From contig JAGHCW010000047.1 in NCBI GenBank assembly GCA_021160245.1, forward strand, positions 1-23,769: a stretch of DNA of 23,769 bases. The letters run 5' to 3'. This document shows positions 1 to 7,539 of this stretch, one piece after another. How positions within the stretch are numbered: position 1 is the first letter of the stretch; each line of letters starts with the position of its first letter. The notes beneath the pieces are model-generated. The model searched no databases. It was given only the letters and a program-made list of their open reading frames with translations, and had not been told where the DNA came from. This DNA comes from a bacterium. GTDB taxonomy: Bacteria; B130-G9. The translations under genes were made by a program, and so were the position numbers.

Positions 1-2
1 GC

Positions 3-458
3 ATGGCTTTGCCATTCAAGGCCGACGTGGGCATCGACCACTTGGATGATGGCCGCCTTATGCTTCGCCTGACGGAAAAAGACTTGAACCTGTCGTATTC
101 TGCGCGCCTCATGTCAGAGGGGACGCTGAGGCTAATGGGGCTAATCGCCGCCGTTTTTCCCCGAACGCCGGCAACCGTCGTATGCTATGAGGAACCTGAG
201 AATGGGGTTCATCCTGGCAGGATCAGAATCATAGCCGACATCCTCAAAGGCGCTGCTCAGTACTACTCGAAGCAGCTCATAGTGACAACTCATTCACCTG
301 TTTTTGCCAGGCAGTTCAAGGAGGAACAGCTCTTCATTTGCAGAAAAAGAGGGCGTGAGAGCTCGGTTGGGCCATTCGGGCCCATAGGTGAGATATTCAA
401 GGAGCTGAATATAGAAGAGGCCCTGGAAGACCGGATTTCAAGGCGCAGGCATGGCTGA
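3..458 (+). CDS. AAA/ABC-type ATPase, C-terminal half (5' partial)
   Basis: The window opens inside this gene; the first in-frame ATG is at base 3 but the N-terminus, with Walker A, must lie upstream. What remains is the C-terminal half of an SMC/RecF/OLD-like ATPase (AAA_15/AAA_21 type). A signature-like stretch RLMSEGTLRLMGL lies near residue 35. A Walker B with catalytic Glu (VVCYEEPENGVHP) lies near residue 60, and an H-loop (IVTTHSP) near residue 94. Its stop overlaps the start of the next gene by 8 bases (451-458), so the two are translationally coupled. ATPases of this type paired with a Toprim-like partner are typical of anti-phage systems such as OLD/Gabija, PARIS and AbiL. A defence role is inferred from architecture only. 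The ATPase call is firm; the exact subfamily is not. Confidence 0.82.
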   Translation: MALPFKADVGIDHLDDGRLMLRLTEKDLNLSYSARLMSEGTLRLMGLIAAVFPRTPATVVCYEEPENGVHPGRIRIIADILKGAAQYYSKQLIVTTHSPVFARQFKEEQLFICRKRGRESSVGPFGPIGEIFKELNIEEALEDRISRRRHG

Positions 459-1080
459 GGAGGTCGTCGTTCTTTACTTCGTTGAGGACCCCGCTCAAGA
501 GAGCTTTATCACCACAGTCATCAGAAGAATAGCCGACGGTGAGGGAATCCCCGCACAACGGGTCTCGTTGAGTGGATGGGCTGTTCAGGATGGCAGCAAG
601 GCCATTGCTGAGTTTAAGCATTTTGTCAAAGAGGCCGGAGATGATCTTTGGGCTAGCGCGGACATTCTCGCAGTCGGATTTGACGCGAATAGGGAAGGTG
701 TGACTGAACGAAGAAAGCAGCTGAGGATGATCACGAAGCCGTTGGATATCGCTCTGCAAGACCGAATTGCATTCGCCGTCCCGGACCCTCACATCGAGAG
801 ATGGTATCTCGAAGATCAACACGCCTTTAATTCTGTTTTCGGCCCCGGGTCAGCGCCTGCCAAACCGCCATACAAGAGCGACAAGGACTATTACAAGCAG
901 ACCCTTCATGATGCAATCGCAAAGACCGGCCAGAATTCCCTACTTGGCGCCAGCGCTTACGGTGAAGACATCGCATTGGCAGTCAACTTCGATGTTCTCT
1001 CCAGGGATCGCGGCTTCAAGCTGTTTCTGAAGGAGCTGAAGGCAGCGTTTAGGCATCTGCAATCAACAATCGACCAATAA
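451..1080 (+). CDS. DUF4276/Toprim-like partner of the upstream ATPase
   Basis: A 209-residue protein whose ATG lies in the last 8 bases of the ATPase gene. The N-terminus (VVLYFVEDPAQESFI) resembles the acidic start of DUF4276/RloB-type Toprim folds. It is followed by a D-containing strand (ILAVGFDANREG), then the family-like segment DPHIERWYLED near residue 115. The end, RDRGFKLFLKELKAAF, matches the usual SF..F...L close of these proteins. Such proteins are presumed nucleases or effectors controlled by the adjacent ATPase. The assignment rests on motif pattern, not strong identity. The first acidic motif is ED rather than the usual EG, so activity is uncertain. It ends 43 bases before the convergent rluD gene. 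Confidence 0.68.
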   Translation: MAEEVVVLYFVEDPAQESFITTVIRRIADGEGIPAQRVSLSGWAVQDGSKAIAEFKHFVKEAGDDLWASADILAVGFDANREGVTERRKQLRMITKPLDIALQDRIAFAVPDPHIERWYLEDQHAFNSVFGPGSAPAKPPYKSDKDYYKQTLHDAIAKTGQNSLLGASAYGEDIALAVNFDVLSRDRGFKLFLKELKAAFRHLQSTIDQ

Positions 1081-1101
1081 CCTTCACCCGTGTCTCACCC
1101 C

Positions 1102-1119
1102 AATCTGCGTAATCTGCGG
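1102..1119. repeat. Two tandem copies of a 9-mer in a convergent gap
   Basis: AATCTGCGT is followed directly by AATCTGCGG in the 43-base gap between the Toprim-like gene and rluD. No terminator hairpin with a T-run is evident here for either gene. Confidence 0.4.
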
Positions 1120-1123
1120 ACAC

Positions 1124-2068
1124 TCACCCCTTCCGCAACAACTCCAGCGCCGCCCGCATGTCCTCCGGCAGCGGCGACTCGAACTCAACCCATTCGCCGC
1201 TTTCGGGATGCGTGAATCCGAGGCCGGATGCGTGCAGCGCCTGACGCTTCATGCCGAACGTGGGCCGCTTGTCCATCGCGCGACCGCCATATTGCTTGTC
1301 TGCGACGACGGGATGGCCGATAGCGGAGAGATGAACTCGCACCTGATGCGTTCTTCCAGTCTTTGGTCGAACAGAGACGACTGTCGCGACTCCAAAGCGC
1401 TCAATCGGCTTAATCATCGAGGACGAGGGCCTCCCTCGCCCCGTGCGTGCGGTCATAAGCTGCCTGTTCTGTTGATTGCGCTCGATGGGCAGGTCAATCT
1501 TGCGACTTTCGGGCACATCACCCAAGGCTATCGCCATATATTGCTTTTTGACCTCACGATTCTCAAATTGCTTCATCAGGGCAATATGCGCCTCGTCCGT
1601 CTTGGCGACGACCATGACGCCGGATGTGTCCTTATCGAGCCTGTGAACGATGCCTCGTCGGAGCGGACCGCCAACCGTTGATATGCTCTCGAATCGCTGC
1701 ATAAGGCCGTTTACGAGTGTTCCTGAGAGCATGGTTGATGTGCAGTGAACAACCAGCCCCGGCGGCTTGTCAATGACCGCAACCGCATTGTCCTCGTAAA
1801 TCACGCCGAACTCGATAGGCTCGGCAAGCACTTCCTCATCAGGCGGTGGCGGTATCTGAACCTCGATCTCGACCCCAAGCTCAACTGGCAGGCTTGGCTT
1901 GCAAGCTTTGCCGTTGACAAGGACGGCGCCATCGCGGATCAGTCTGCTGATTCGGGAGCGAGATATGCCGGTGAGTTTCTCAGCGAGGAAAACATCAAGC
2001 CGCTTGCACTCCTTGTCGGCAATGATGACGCCTTCCGACTCAGGCTCTATACTCGAACATGAACACAT
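1124..2068 (-). CDS. rluD: RluA/RluD-family 23S rRNA pseudouridine synthase
   Basis: A 314-residue enzyme that isomerises uridine to pseudouridine in large-subunit rRNA. An N-terminal S4 RNA-binding domain covers about residues 22-72 (RLDVFLAE...SRSRISRLIRDGAVLVNG). The catalytic motif HRLDKDTSG is at 142-150, with Asp146 as the expected nucleophile. The C-terminal KTGRTHQVRVHL motif of the family is present. Length is normal. The ATG directly abuts the TAG of lgt, and an AGGTG SD lies inside the lgt 3' end, so the two are co-transcribed and coupled. RluD is chosen over RluC because of general resemblance; the exact target positions (1911/1915/1917 in E. coli numbering) are inferred. Confidence 0.9.
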   Translation of the reverse strand: MCSCSSIEPESEGVIIADKECKRLDVFLAEKLTGISRSRISRLIRDGAVLVNGKACKPSLPVELGVEIEVQIPPPPDEEVLAEPIEFGVIYEDNAVAVIDKPPGLVVHCTSTMLSGTLVNGLMQRFESISTVGGPLRRGIVHRLDKDTSGVMVVAKTDEAHIALMKQFENREVKKQYMAIALGDVPESRKIDLPIERNQQNRQLMTARTGRGRPSSSMIKPIERFGVATVVSVRPKTGRTHQVRVHLSAIGHPVVADKQYGGRAMDKRPTFGMKRQALHASGLGFTHPESGEWVEFESPLPEDMRAALELLRKG

Positions 2069-2860
2069 CTAATCTGCACCTACCGTTTTACGTCGCAGCA
2101 GGCAATAGCCCACTCCGGCAATTGTGAACGCTACTAGGCCGATGAACTGCGAGGTGGAGAGGACCCATGACCCTAAGTTCACAGTCCCTCGCGGATCACC
2201 CCTGAAATACTCGGTGAAGAATCTGCCCACGGAGTATAGCATGACATAGAGCAGGAATATCTGGCCATCGAACTTCTTTTTCCTGAAAACGAGCATCAGG
2301 ACGATGAAGTTGACCAAGTTTGCGAGGGAGTTATAGACCTGTGTCGGGTGGACGGCGACGTGAAGCGGTGTCCCAAACATATTATGCGAGTATTCATTTG
2401 TGAAAACGACGCCGAACGCCGAACAGGTTTGGCGGCCATAGCAACAGCCGGCCATGAAGCAGCCACCGATGCGCCCGATCGTGACGCCAAGAGCCATGGA
2501 GGGGGCCAGTATATCCACCGTTTTGAGGAATCCCATACGCCTGCGCCACGTGTAGAGCCCAGCAACGAGCGCTCCCACAATCGGCCCTCCCCACCATACC
2601 CCGCCAAGCCTGAAGATATGTAGTATCTCTCCCGGGTTATGCCAGTAGTATCCGATTTCAACGATGATGAGAAGCAGTTTTGCGCCGAATATCCCCCCTA
2701 AGATTACCCATATACAGAGGTTGAAGACATGCTCCGGGTTGCTCCCCTCCTTTTTGGCGCGCCAATAGGCCAGGGCTATGCCCAGCATGAAGGCCACGCT
2801 GAGGGCCAGGCCATAAGTGCCAACCTTAAAGCTGCCTATCGTAAATAGGACTGGATGCAT
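2069..2860 (-). CDS. lgt: Prolipoprotein diacylglyceryl transferase
   Basis: Inner-membrane enzyme that transfers diacylglycerol from phosphatidylglycerol to the lipobox Cys of prolipoproteins, the first step of lipoprotein maturation. The 263-residue protein has about seven hydrophobic segments. The Lgt signature region sits at residues 129-142 in the variant GRIGGCFMAGCCYG, instead of the proteobacterial GRIGNFINGE. The downstream HPTQVYNSL and R-x-F-x-E-x-F-R-G-D motifs are conserved. An AGGGAG SD lies 7 bases before the ATG. Its upstream neighbour encodes a lipobox lipoprotein, a likely substrate, and rluD follows without a gap. Confidence 0.95.
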   Translation of the reverse strand: MHPVLFTIGSFKVGTYGLALSVAFMLGIALAYWRAKKEGSNPEHVFNLCIWVILGGIFGAKLLLIIVEIGYYWHNPGEILHIFRLGGVWWGGPIVGALVAGLYTWRRRMGFLKTVDILAPSMALGVTIGRIGGCFMAGCCYGRQTCSAFGVVFTNEYSHNMFGTPLHVAVHPTQVYNSLANLVNFIVLMLVFRKKKFDGQIFLLYVMLYSVGRFFTEYFRGDPRGTVNLGSWVLSTSQFIGLVAFTIAGVGYCLLRRKTVGAD

Positions 2861-2906
2861 CGAACGCTCCCTTCTGGGCTTCGCTGCTTAATAAACTAAG
2901 CTCAAC

Positions 2907-4106
2907 CTATCTGGCGGTGACAGAGACCTTGTTAGACCGCTTGCTCTCATTTGCATAAGATGAATTATCAATCGCAGTTACGCAATAGACATATTCGGTA
3001 CCCGGGAAAACCGTCCGGTCAACGAACATCGTCTTCATACTCGGCTCCGGCGTAAGTCGTATGAATGACTTCTGACCCGCCTTCTTCCGGTAAATGAAGA
3101 AACCGGCATGGTCTGGCGCCTCGTCTGCCGACCAGAGAAGATTCACCACTCCTTTGCCGGCGGTTGCCTCAAGGTCAAACGGCGCTTGTGGTGGGATGCG
3201 GTCCTCGGGACGTGCGAGGAGAGTAGCAGAGGTTGCGCTCTCTGCCCATAGCTCGCCATGAGCTGAGATCGTCGTAACCACATACCGGTATTCGACATCG
3301 TTCTTAACGTCGAGGTCGATGTATTCGGTTTCCGAAATAGGCTTTTTGTTAATGGGGCTTATGAGCGGCCATCCGTTAACCGGGAGCCTATATATGTTGT
3401 AGTAAGGCGGAGCATCAATCGGGTCTCCGGTCACAAGCATGGTCTGCGGCGCCCATTCCACCTTGACAGCCCGATCGCCAGCCACGGATGTCAATTTCTC
3501 CGGAGGCGCCGGGCCGAGAACCGGCATCGCTCTGGAGAGTTTCGATGGTGGGCTCTTCCGAAAACCTCGCCCTCGAACCACGACGTAATACTCAACGACC
3601 GTGCCGAACCAATCTCGGACATCCTCGATGCCGCTCATATCGTCAACTATTCGTATATTCCTATCCGCCTTGTTTCGACCGGGAACGAGCTCGGACGCCT
3701 CCCGTGAGATGATTAGCGAGGACTTGCCCTTCCTCGGACCAAACATCCGCCCCCAAAATGACCGCTTCTCTTGGGTCTTGGCCTTCGGCCAGCGTCGGAA
3801 GACATCCACTCTGGTAAAATCGCGAAAAGGCGTCTCGTCCATGTTCTCTTTGGGAAGCGTGAAATAGAGCGTAACAACTCCACCTCGAGCGATCGCCTGC
3901 AGGTCCATTACTGGCGCCGGCCCCCTCTTTCTCGGCAGCGTTGGCGGTCCCTTTTTACCGCAGCCAGCGAGAAGCCCCAGGGCAAGGATGGCAATGAGCG
4001 CAAAGGCGAGATAGCGAGCGAGGCGATTTGTGCAGTTTGGATTGAGCGCCTTGTTATGTTCCATCTTTCCCAATCCAGTAATCTGGCTTCCTGTGCTGAC
4101 CTTCAT
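2907..4106 (-). CDS. Fibronectin type III repeat lipoprotein
   Basis: A 399-residue exported lipoprotein of unknown function. A hydrophobic signal (about residues 31-47) ends in the lipobox LLAGC with Cys49. The GKKGPP that follows resembles the CGxKGP start of LptM-type lipoproteins. The mature part looks like two or three Fn3-type beta-sandwich modules (repeated Y-x-Y/Y-x-V-V strands, e.g. VEYRYVVTTIS and TEYVYCVTAID), suggesting an envelope adhesion or scaffold role. The listed ATG overlaps the upstream antitoxin-like stop (ATGA) and has an AGGGA SD. A second ATG at 4064 would give a tighter signal peptide and is a fair alternative. It lies 46 bases upstream of lgt, in the same likely operon. 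Confidence 0.8.
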   Translation of the reverse strand: MKVSTGSQITGLGKMEHNKALNPNCTNRLARYLAFALIAILALGLLAGCGKKGPPTLPRKRGPAPVMDLQAIARGGVVTLYFTLPKENMDETPFRDFTRVDVFRRWPKAKTQEKRSFWGRMFGPRKGKSSLIISREASELVPGRNKADRNIRIVDDMSGIEDVRDWFGTVVEYYVVVRGRGFRKSPPSKLSRAMPVLGPAPPEKLTSVAGDRAVKVEWAPQTMLVTGDPIDAPPYYNIYRLPVNGWPLISPINKKPISETEYIDLDVKNDVEYRYVVTTISAHGELWAESATSATLLARPEDRIPPQAPFDLEATAGKGVVNLLWSADEAPDHAGFFIYRKKAGQKSFIRLTPEPSMKTMFVDRTVFPGTEYVYCVTAIDNSSYANESKRSNKVSVTAR

Positions 4107-4312
4107 CTTTCTTCCCTGAATATCTCCTCCATAGGGCTTCCTTCCAGATTACCTGCACGATAGGCCTTGAGCCTCTTCTCTGCCTCTTCTGCCCATATCG
4201 CATCCAGCGATCTGTCCGGCTCATCAAGACTATTTATGAGCCCTTCGACCAGCAGAAACCTCTCGTCTGGTTTTAATCTTAATGCTTGTTTGAGTATTTC
4301 TTTACTGCGCAT
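4103..4312 (-). CDS. Orphan addiction-module antitoxin-like protein (PF09720/TIGR02574 type)
   Basis: A 69-residue protein of the 'putative addiction module component' family: an N-terminal helix pair (EILKQALRLKPDERFLLVEGL) followed by DEPDRSLDAIWAEEAEKRLKAY. These usually precede a RelE/ParE-type toxin. No toxin follows here; the stop overlaps the first ATG of the Fn3 lipoprotein gene. The ATG at 4312 is chosen over an in-frame GTG at 4321 because GGGAGG lies 8 bases upstream of it. Without a partner it may be a remnant, or a regulator retained in the lipoprotein-lgt-rluD operon. Confidence 0.72.
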   Translation of the reverse strand: MRSKEILKQALRLKPDERFLLVEGLINSLDEPDRSLDAIWAEEAEKRLKAYRAGNLEGSPMEEIFREER

Positions 4313-4384
4313 AAGATTCACCTCCCACTCTTGTGAAACGTAACGCTCGCGTCAGACGCACGGGCAGCGCGTCGCCTGCATCTA

Positions 4385-4852
4385 CTAGCTGGCGAATCCT
4401 TTTCCGAATCCATCCCATTTGTCCTTCAGGCCATCGAGATCTTCCTTTTTCGGGTAGAAGCATGGCACCCACTTCAGTCCTTTCTCCTTCGCATATTCGA
4501 GGCCTTGTCCGGCGTTGCGGGCCACATCCGCCGAAGAGACAAGAAATGCTTCCAGGCTACCTGTGTTGGGGCTATATCGCACGAAAACATAGTAGTTGTT
4601 GGCGCCAACCCAATCGTTGTACTTTTCCCCTATGGGCCAGAAACCGACACGGCTTCGGGAACACTTGACTTGTAGGTTAGCATGCCAGGTCCCAGACTTG
4701 TTCGTGACGACGACGTCGACGCCGGCGGTGTTCCGGATTGTCGGCAAGGCGATCAGTCCGCGAAGACTCAATTCAGACACAACGAAGTGAACACCTGCCG
4801 CTCCGATGAGAGAGGTATCTCGTGTTGGGTAATCCTGTTCTTTCCCTTTCAT
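4385..4852 (-). CDS. PD-(D/E)XK nuclease-like protein
   Basis: A 155-residue protein with the order of a small PD-(D/E)XK fold. An N-terminal helix segment (LIGAAGVHFVVSELSLRGL) precedes a strand with Asp46 (NTAGVDVVVTNKSG). The next strand carries Gln61-Val-Lys63 (NLQVKCSR), a Q/E-x-K motif. This resembles DUF4365-like and other small restriction-endonuclease-fold proteins of accessory regions. The ATG is supported by GGAGAG about 7 bases upstream; an in-frame TTG at 4867 is a poorer choice. It stands alone between hslU and the antitoxin-like gene, with no methylase or ATPase next to it. The fold call is moderate; the substrate is unknown. Confidence 0.58.
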   Translation of the reverse strand: MKGKEQDYPTRDTSLIGAAGVHFVVSELSLRGLIALPTIRNTAGVDVVVTNKSGTWHANLQVKCSRSRVGFWPIGEKYNDWVGANNYYVFVRYSPNTGSLEAFLVSSADVARNAGQGLEYAKEKGLKWVPCFYPKKEDLDGLKDKWDGFGKGFAS

Positions 4853-4946
4853 CGTTTCTCTCTCCAACAGGAACTAGATCAATCCACTGACATGCCGAAT
4901 TCCGTTGCTCTGTCCGCCTTCAGAACGCACGAGCCGACAGCTGGCA

Positions 4947-6449
4947 TCACAAAATAAACTCGGACAGATCCCTCTTTTCCGCAAGGTCGCCCACTTTCTC
5001 CCTGACGTACTTGGCGTTGACAACGATCTTCTTCGTCTTCAATTCCGGCGCGTTGAAGGAGACCTCGTCAAGCAGTTCATCGACCACAGTATGGAGCCTT
5101 CTCGCCCCAATATCCTCATGCTGGATATTGACGGTCTCCGCAATCTCGGAAATCTCATCGACTGCGCCCTTTGTGAATCTCAAGCCGATGCCCTCCGCGG
5201 CAAGCAGCGCCCTATACTGCTTTATCAGAGCGTTCTCTGGCTCCGTCAGTATTCTGGCAAACTCATCCTTCCCAAGCGACGATAAATGAACCGTTATCGG
5301 GAATCGCCCCTGAAGCTCAGGAATCAGGTCCGAGACCTTGCAGTTGTGAAATGCGCCGGCAGCGATGAAGAGAATGTGGTCCGTTCTGACCATTCCATAT
5401 TTGGTCAGGACCGTTGTCCCCTCAACAATTGGCAATATGTCGCGCTGAACGCCCTGCCTCGATACGTCCGGCCCCGAGAACGTCTCGTTTCCAACGATCT
5501 TATCTATCTCGTCGAGAAACACGATGCCAGTCTCCTCGACACGTTCAATCGCATCCTTGACGACAGAGTCCATGTCAACCAGCCTCTGCAACTCCTGCTG
5601 CGTCAGTATCTCGCGGGCCTTGCTCACCTTCTCGCGCCTCAGCTTCTCTTCCGTCGGAAATGGTAACGAGGAGATGATGCTCTTCATATCAATTCCCATC
5701 TCCTCAAAGCCGGACGATGAGAGTATGTTCAACCCAACCGCTCCAATGGACTCCCTGACGTCTATATCTATCTCAGTGTCATCAAAATCGCCCCTTGCAA
5801 GCCTCGCGCGCATCTTCTCCCGTGTGCGTTCCCACTTCTTGATGAGCTCCGGGTCAATGGCCTGCAGAGTCGGTCGGGCAGCTTCGGTCGATAGTGACCG
5901 CCCGCCATTGCCGTCCGGCTCGGGTCCATCGAGGTCAGCGTCGCCGTCATCGAGCTCGCTCTCCAGATCATCGGAGTCGTCAGGCTCATTCGCCCGGTCC
6001 GATTCAGTTCTGAAAGGGGGAGGAACGAGAATCGCGAGTATCTTGTCATCCGCCTTGAGCTCCGCCTCTTTGGTCAGCTGCTCTGTTCGCTCCGAGCGGA
6101 CCTCGTTGACTGCAAGCTCCGTGAGGTCACGTATGATCGACTCGACATCCCGGCCAACGTAGCCCACTTCGGTGAACTTTGAGGCCTCCACCTTTATGAA
6201 GGGAGATTGAGCTATGCTAGAAAGTCGCTTGGCAATCTCCGTCTTGCCCACACCGGTCGGACCGACCATAATCGTGTTCTTGGGCATGATCTCATCTCGC
6301 AAGCCCTCATCAACGCGCTGCCTTCGCCATCTGTTGCGAAGCGAGATTGCAACCGCGCGCTTGGCGTCATTCTGCCCAATTACAAACTTATCAAGTTCTT
6401 TGACTATCTCTTTCGGAGTTAGCTCTTCCATTTGAACCACCGCATCCAT
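4947..6449 (-). CDS. hslU: HslU, ATPase subunit of the HslUV protease
   Basis: AAA+ unfoldase that feeds substrates to HslV in the cytoplasm. Walker A GPTGVGKT is at residues 63-70. Walker B (GIVFLDEIDKI) and the C-terminal tail LSEFIL, which docks into HslV, are all present. At 500 residues it is longer than the usual 440-460. The extra length is an acidic Asp/Glu/Gly/Pro-rich insertion at about residues 154-192 within the I-domain, the region that handles substrate entry. A GAGG SD lies 8 bases before the ATG at 6449. The gene follows hslV with a 38-base gap and is the last gene of the GT9-tsaE-hslV-hslU set. Confidence 0.96.
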   Translation of the reverse strand: MDAVVQMEELTPKEIVKELDKFVIGQNDAKRAVAISLRNRWRRQRVDEGLRDEIMPKNTIMVGPTGVGKTEIAKRLSSIAQSPFIKVEASKFTEVGYVGRDVESIIRDLTELAVNEVRSERTEQLTKEAELKADDKILAILVPPPFRTESDRANEPDDSDDLESELDDGDADLDGPEPDGNGGRSLSTEAARPTLQAIDPELIKKWERTREKMRARLARGDFDDTEIDIDVRESIGAVGLNILSSSGFEEMGIDMKSIISSLPFPTEEKLRREKVSKAREILTQQELQRLVDMDSVVKDAIERVEETGIVFLDEIDKIVGNETFSGPDVSRQGVQRDILPIVEGTTVLTKYGMVRTDHILFIAAGAFHNCKVSDLIPELQGRFPITVHLSSLGKDEFARILTEPENALIKQYRALLAAEGIGLRFTKGAVDEISEIAETVNIQHEDIGARRLHTVVDELLDEVSFNAPELKTKKIVVNAKYVREKVGDLAEKRDLSEFIL

Positions 6450-6487
6450 TCTGACATCCTCATCTGCGAACCTGCTGCCAGGGGTCG

Positions 6488-7033
6488 CTACGAGAGGACC
6501 TCTGTTATTATATTTTCATTCGTAAATATGCACAATGACGCCGCTATCTTAATAGACTCGAGCGCTATCTCCTCTGCCCCAAGCTTCGTGTGAGCAAGCA
6601 GCGCCCTCGCCGCAGAGAGAGCGAACGGCCCGCCGCTGCCAATCGCCAAGACGTCATCGTCCGGCTCAACTACATCGCCGTTCCCAGAAATCAATAGCAT
6701 GTGTTCAATATCCGCTACAACAATTAGCGCCTCAAGCCGGCGCAGCGCTTTATCCGTCCGCCATTCCTTCGCCAGCTCAACAGCAGCTCTCTTAAGATTG
6801 CCCTTGTACTCCTCCAACTTTGCGTCAAAGCGCGCAAGAAGCGCAAAAGCGTCCGCCGTGGCTCCAGCAAAGCCACATAGGACCTTGTCCGAATAGAGCC
6901 TTCTTATCTTCCTTGCGTTCTGCTTCATCACGGTATCACCGTGAGTCACCTGGCCATCACCGGCCATTACTATCTTACCGCATCTTTTCACGGCAATAAC
7001 GGTGGTCCCGCTGAAATGTGAATTATCGTGCAA
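6488..7033 (-). CDS. hslV: HslV, peptidase subunit of the HslUV protease
   Basis: Threonine peptidase of the proteasome-like HslUV complex. The conserved mature start (TTVIAVKR) begins at Thr10, so a short propeptide MHDNSHFSG is predicted to be removed to expose the catalytic Thr. The downstream GDGQVTHG, the conserved Lys-Arg region and the [14 protein letters not shown] segment match the family. The start codon is TTG: a perfect AGGAGG lies 9 bases upstream and overlaps the tsaE stop region, and no better ATG exists before the TT motif. The 181-residue length is normal. Confidence 0.96.
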   Translation of the reverse strand: MHDNSHFSGTTVIAVKRCGKIVMAGDGQVTHGDTVMKQNARKIRRLYSDKVLCGFAGATADAFALLARFDAKLEEYKGNLKRAAVELAKEWRTDKALRRLEALIVVADIEHMLLISGNGDVVEPDDDVLAIGSGGPFALSAARALLAHTKLGAEEIALESIKIAASLCIFTNENIITEVLS

Positions 7034-7047
7034 ACCCTAGGGCCTCC

Positions 7048-7539
7048 TCAGCTCCTTTTCCGTATCGCAATTCTCCGATGCCCCGGGGCTGGCAGATTAA
7101 TATACACCTCGACTCGGGACATCAATTTGAAAACCTCCTCTATCCTCTCAGGCCATTCTATGACAACAATGGCACTACCACAGAAAACATCAAGTAGCCC
7201 TGCTTGTTCCGCCTCGATAGCGCCGCTCACCCTATATAGGTCAAGATGGAGCATGAGGCAACTCCCGCGATGTTGGTGAAGCAGCGTGAAGCTCGGACTT
7301 GTAACATCACTCGCATCAATGCCAAGCGCCGATGCTATCCCCTTCGCGAAGACCGTCTTGCCAGCCCCCAACTCGCCATAAAGCAGAACAACGTCGTCCT
7401 CGACTAGCTCCGCGCCGAGTCTCTTTCCGAGAGCCATCGTCGCCTCGGCCGACTCGGTCTCAAACTCCCCCCAGATACTGGCCGACTCATCGACCGGTTT
7501 CCCATCTAGCCGAGAGATTCTAACGCCAGATACAATCAC
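7048..7539 (-). CDS. tsaE: TsaE, tRNA t6A biosynthesis ATPase
   Basis: Small P-loop ATPase that works with TsaB/TsaD in making N6-threonylcarbamoyladenosine at position 37 of ANN-decoding tRNAs. Walker A GELGAGKT is at residues 55-62, followed by DVTSPSFTLLHQH and the HLDLYR and VIEWPER motifs typical of the family. The start is placed at GTG 7539 because it overlaps the GT9 stop as GTGA, giving 163 residues. An upstream ATG at 7602 would run 67 bases into the GT9 gene and add a tail foreign to TsaE. The hslV gene follows 14 bases after the stop. Confidence 0.93.
   Translation of the reverse strand: MIVSGVRISRLDGKPVDESASIWGEFETESAEATMALGKRLGAELVEDDVVLLYGELGAGKTVFAKGIASALGIDASDVTSPSFTLLHQHRGSCLMLHLDLYRVSGAIEAEQAGLLDVFCGSAIVVIEWPERIEEVFKLMSRVEVYINLPAPGHRRIAIRKRS

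Noticed and set aside
397-822. 141-codon ORF antisense to the ATPase/Toprim-like genes
   Set aside because: A shadow frame with no domain; the opposite strand carries clear motifs.
5524-6162. 212-codon Ser-rich ORF antisense to hslU
   Set aside because: Low-complexity Ser/Arg composition is the expected mirror of the acidic hslU insertion; hslU is unambiguous.
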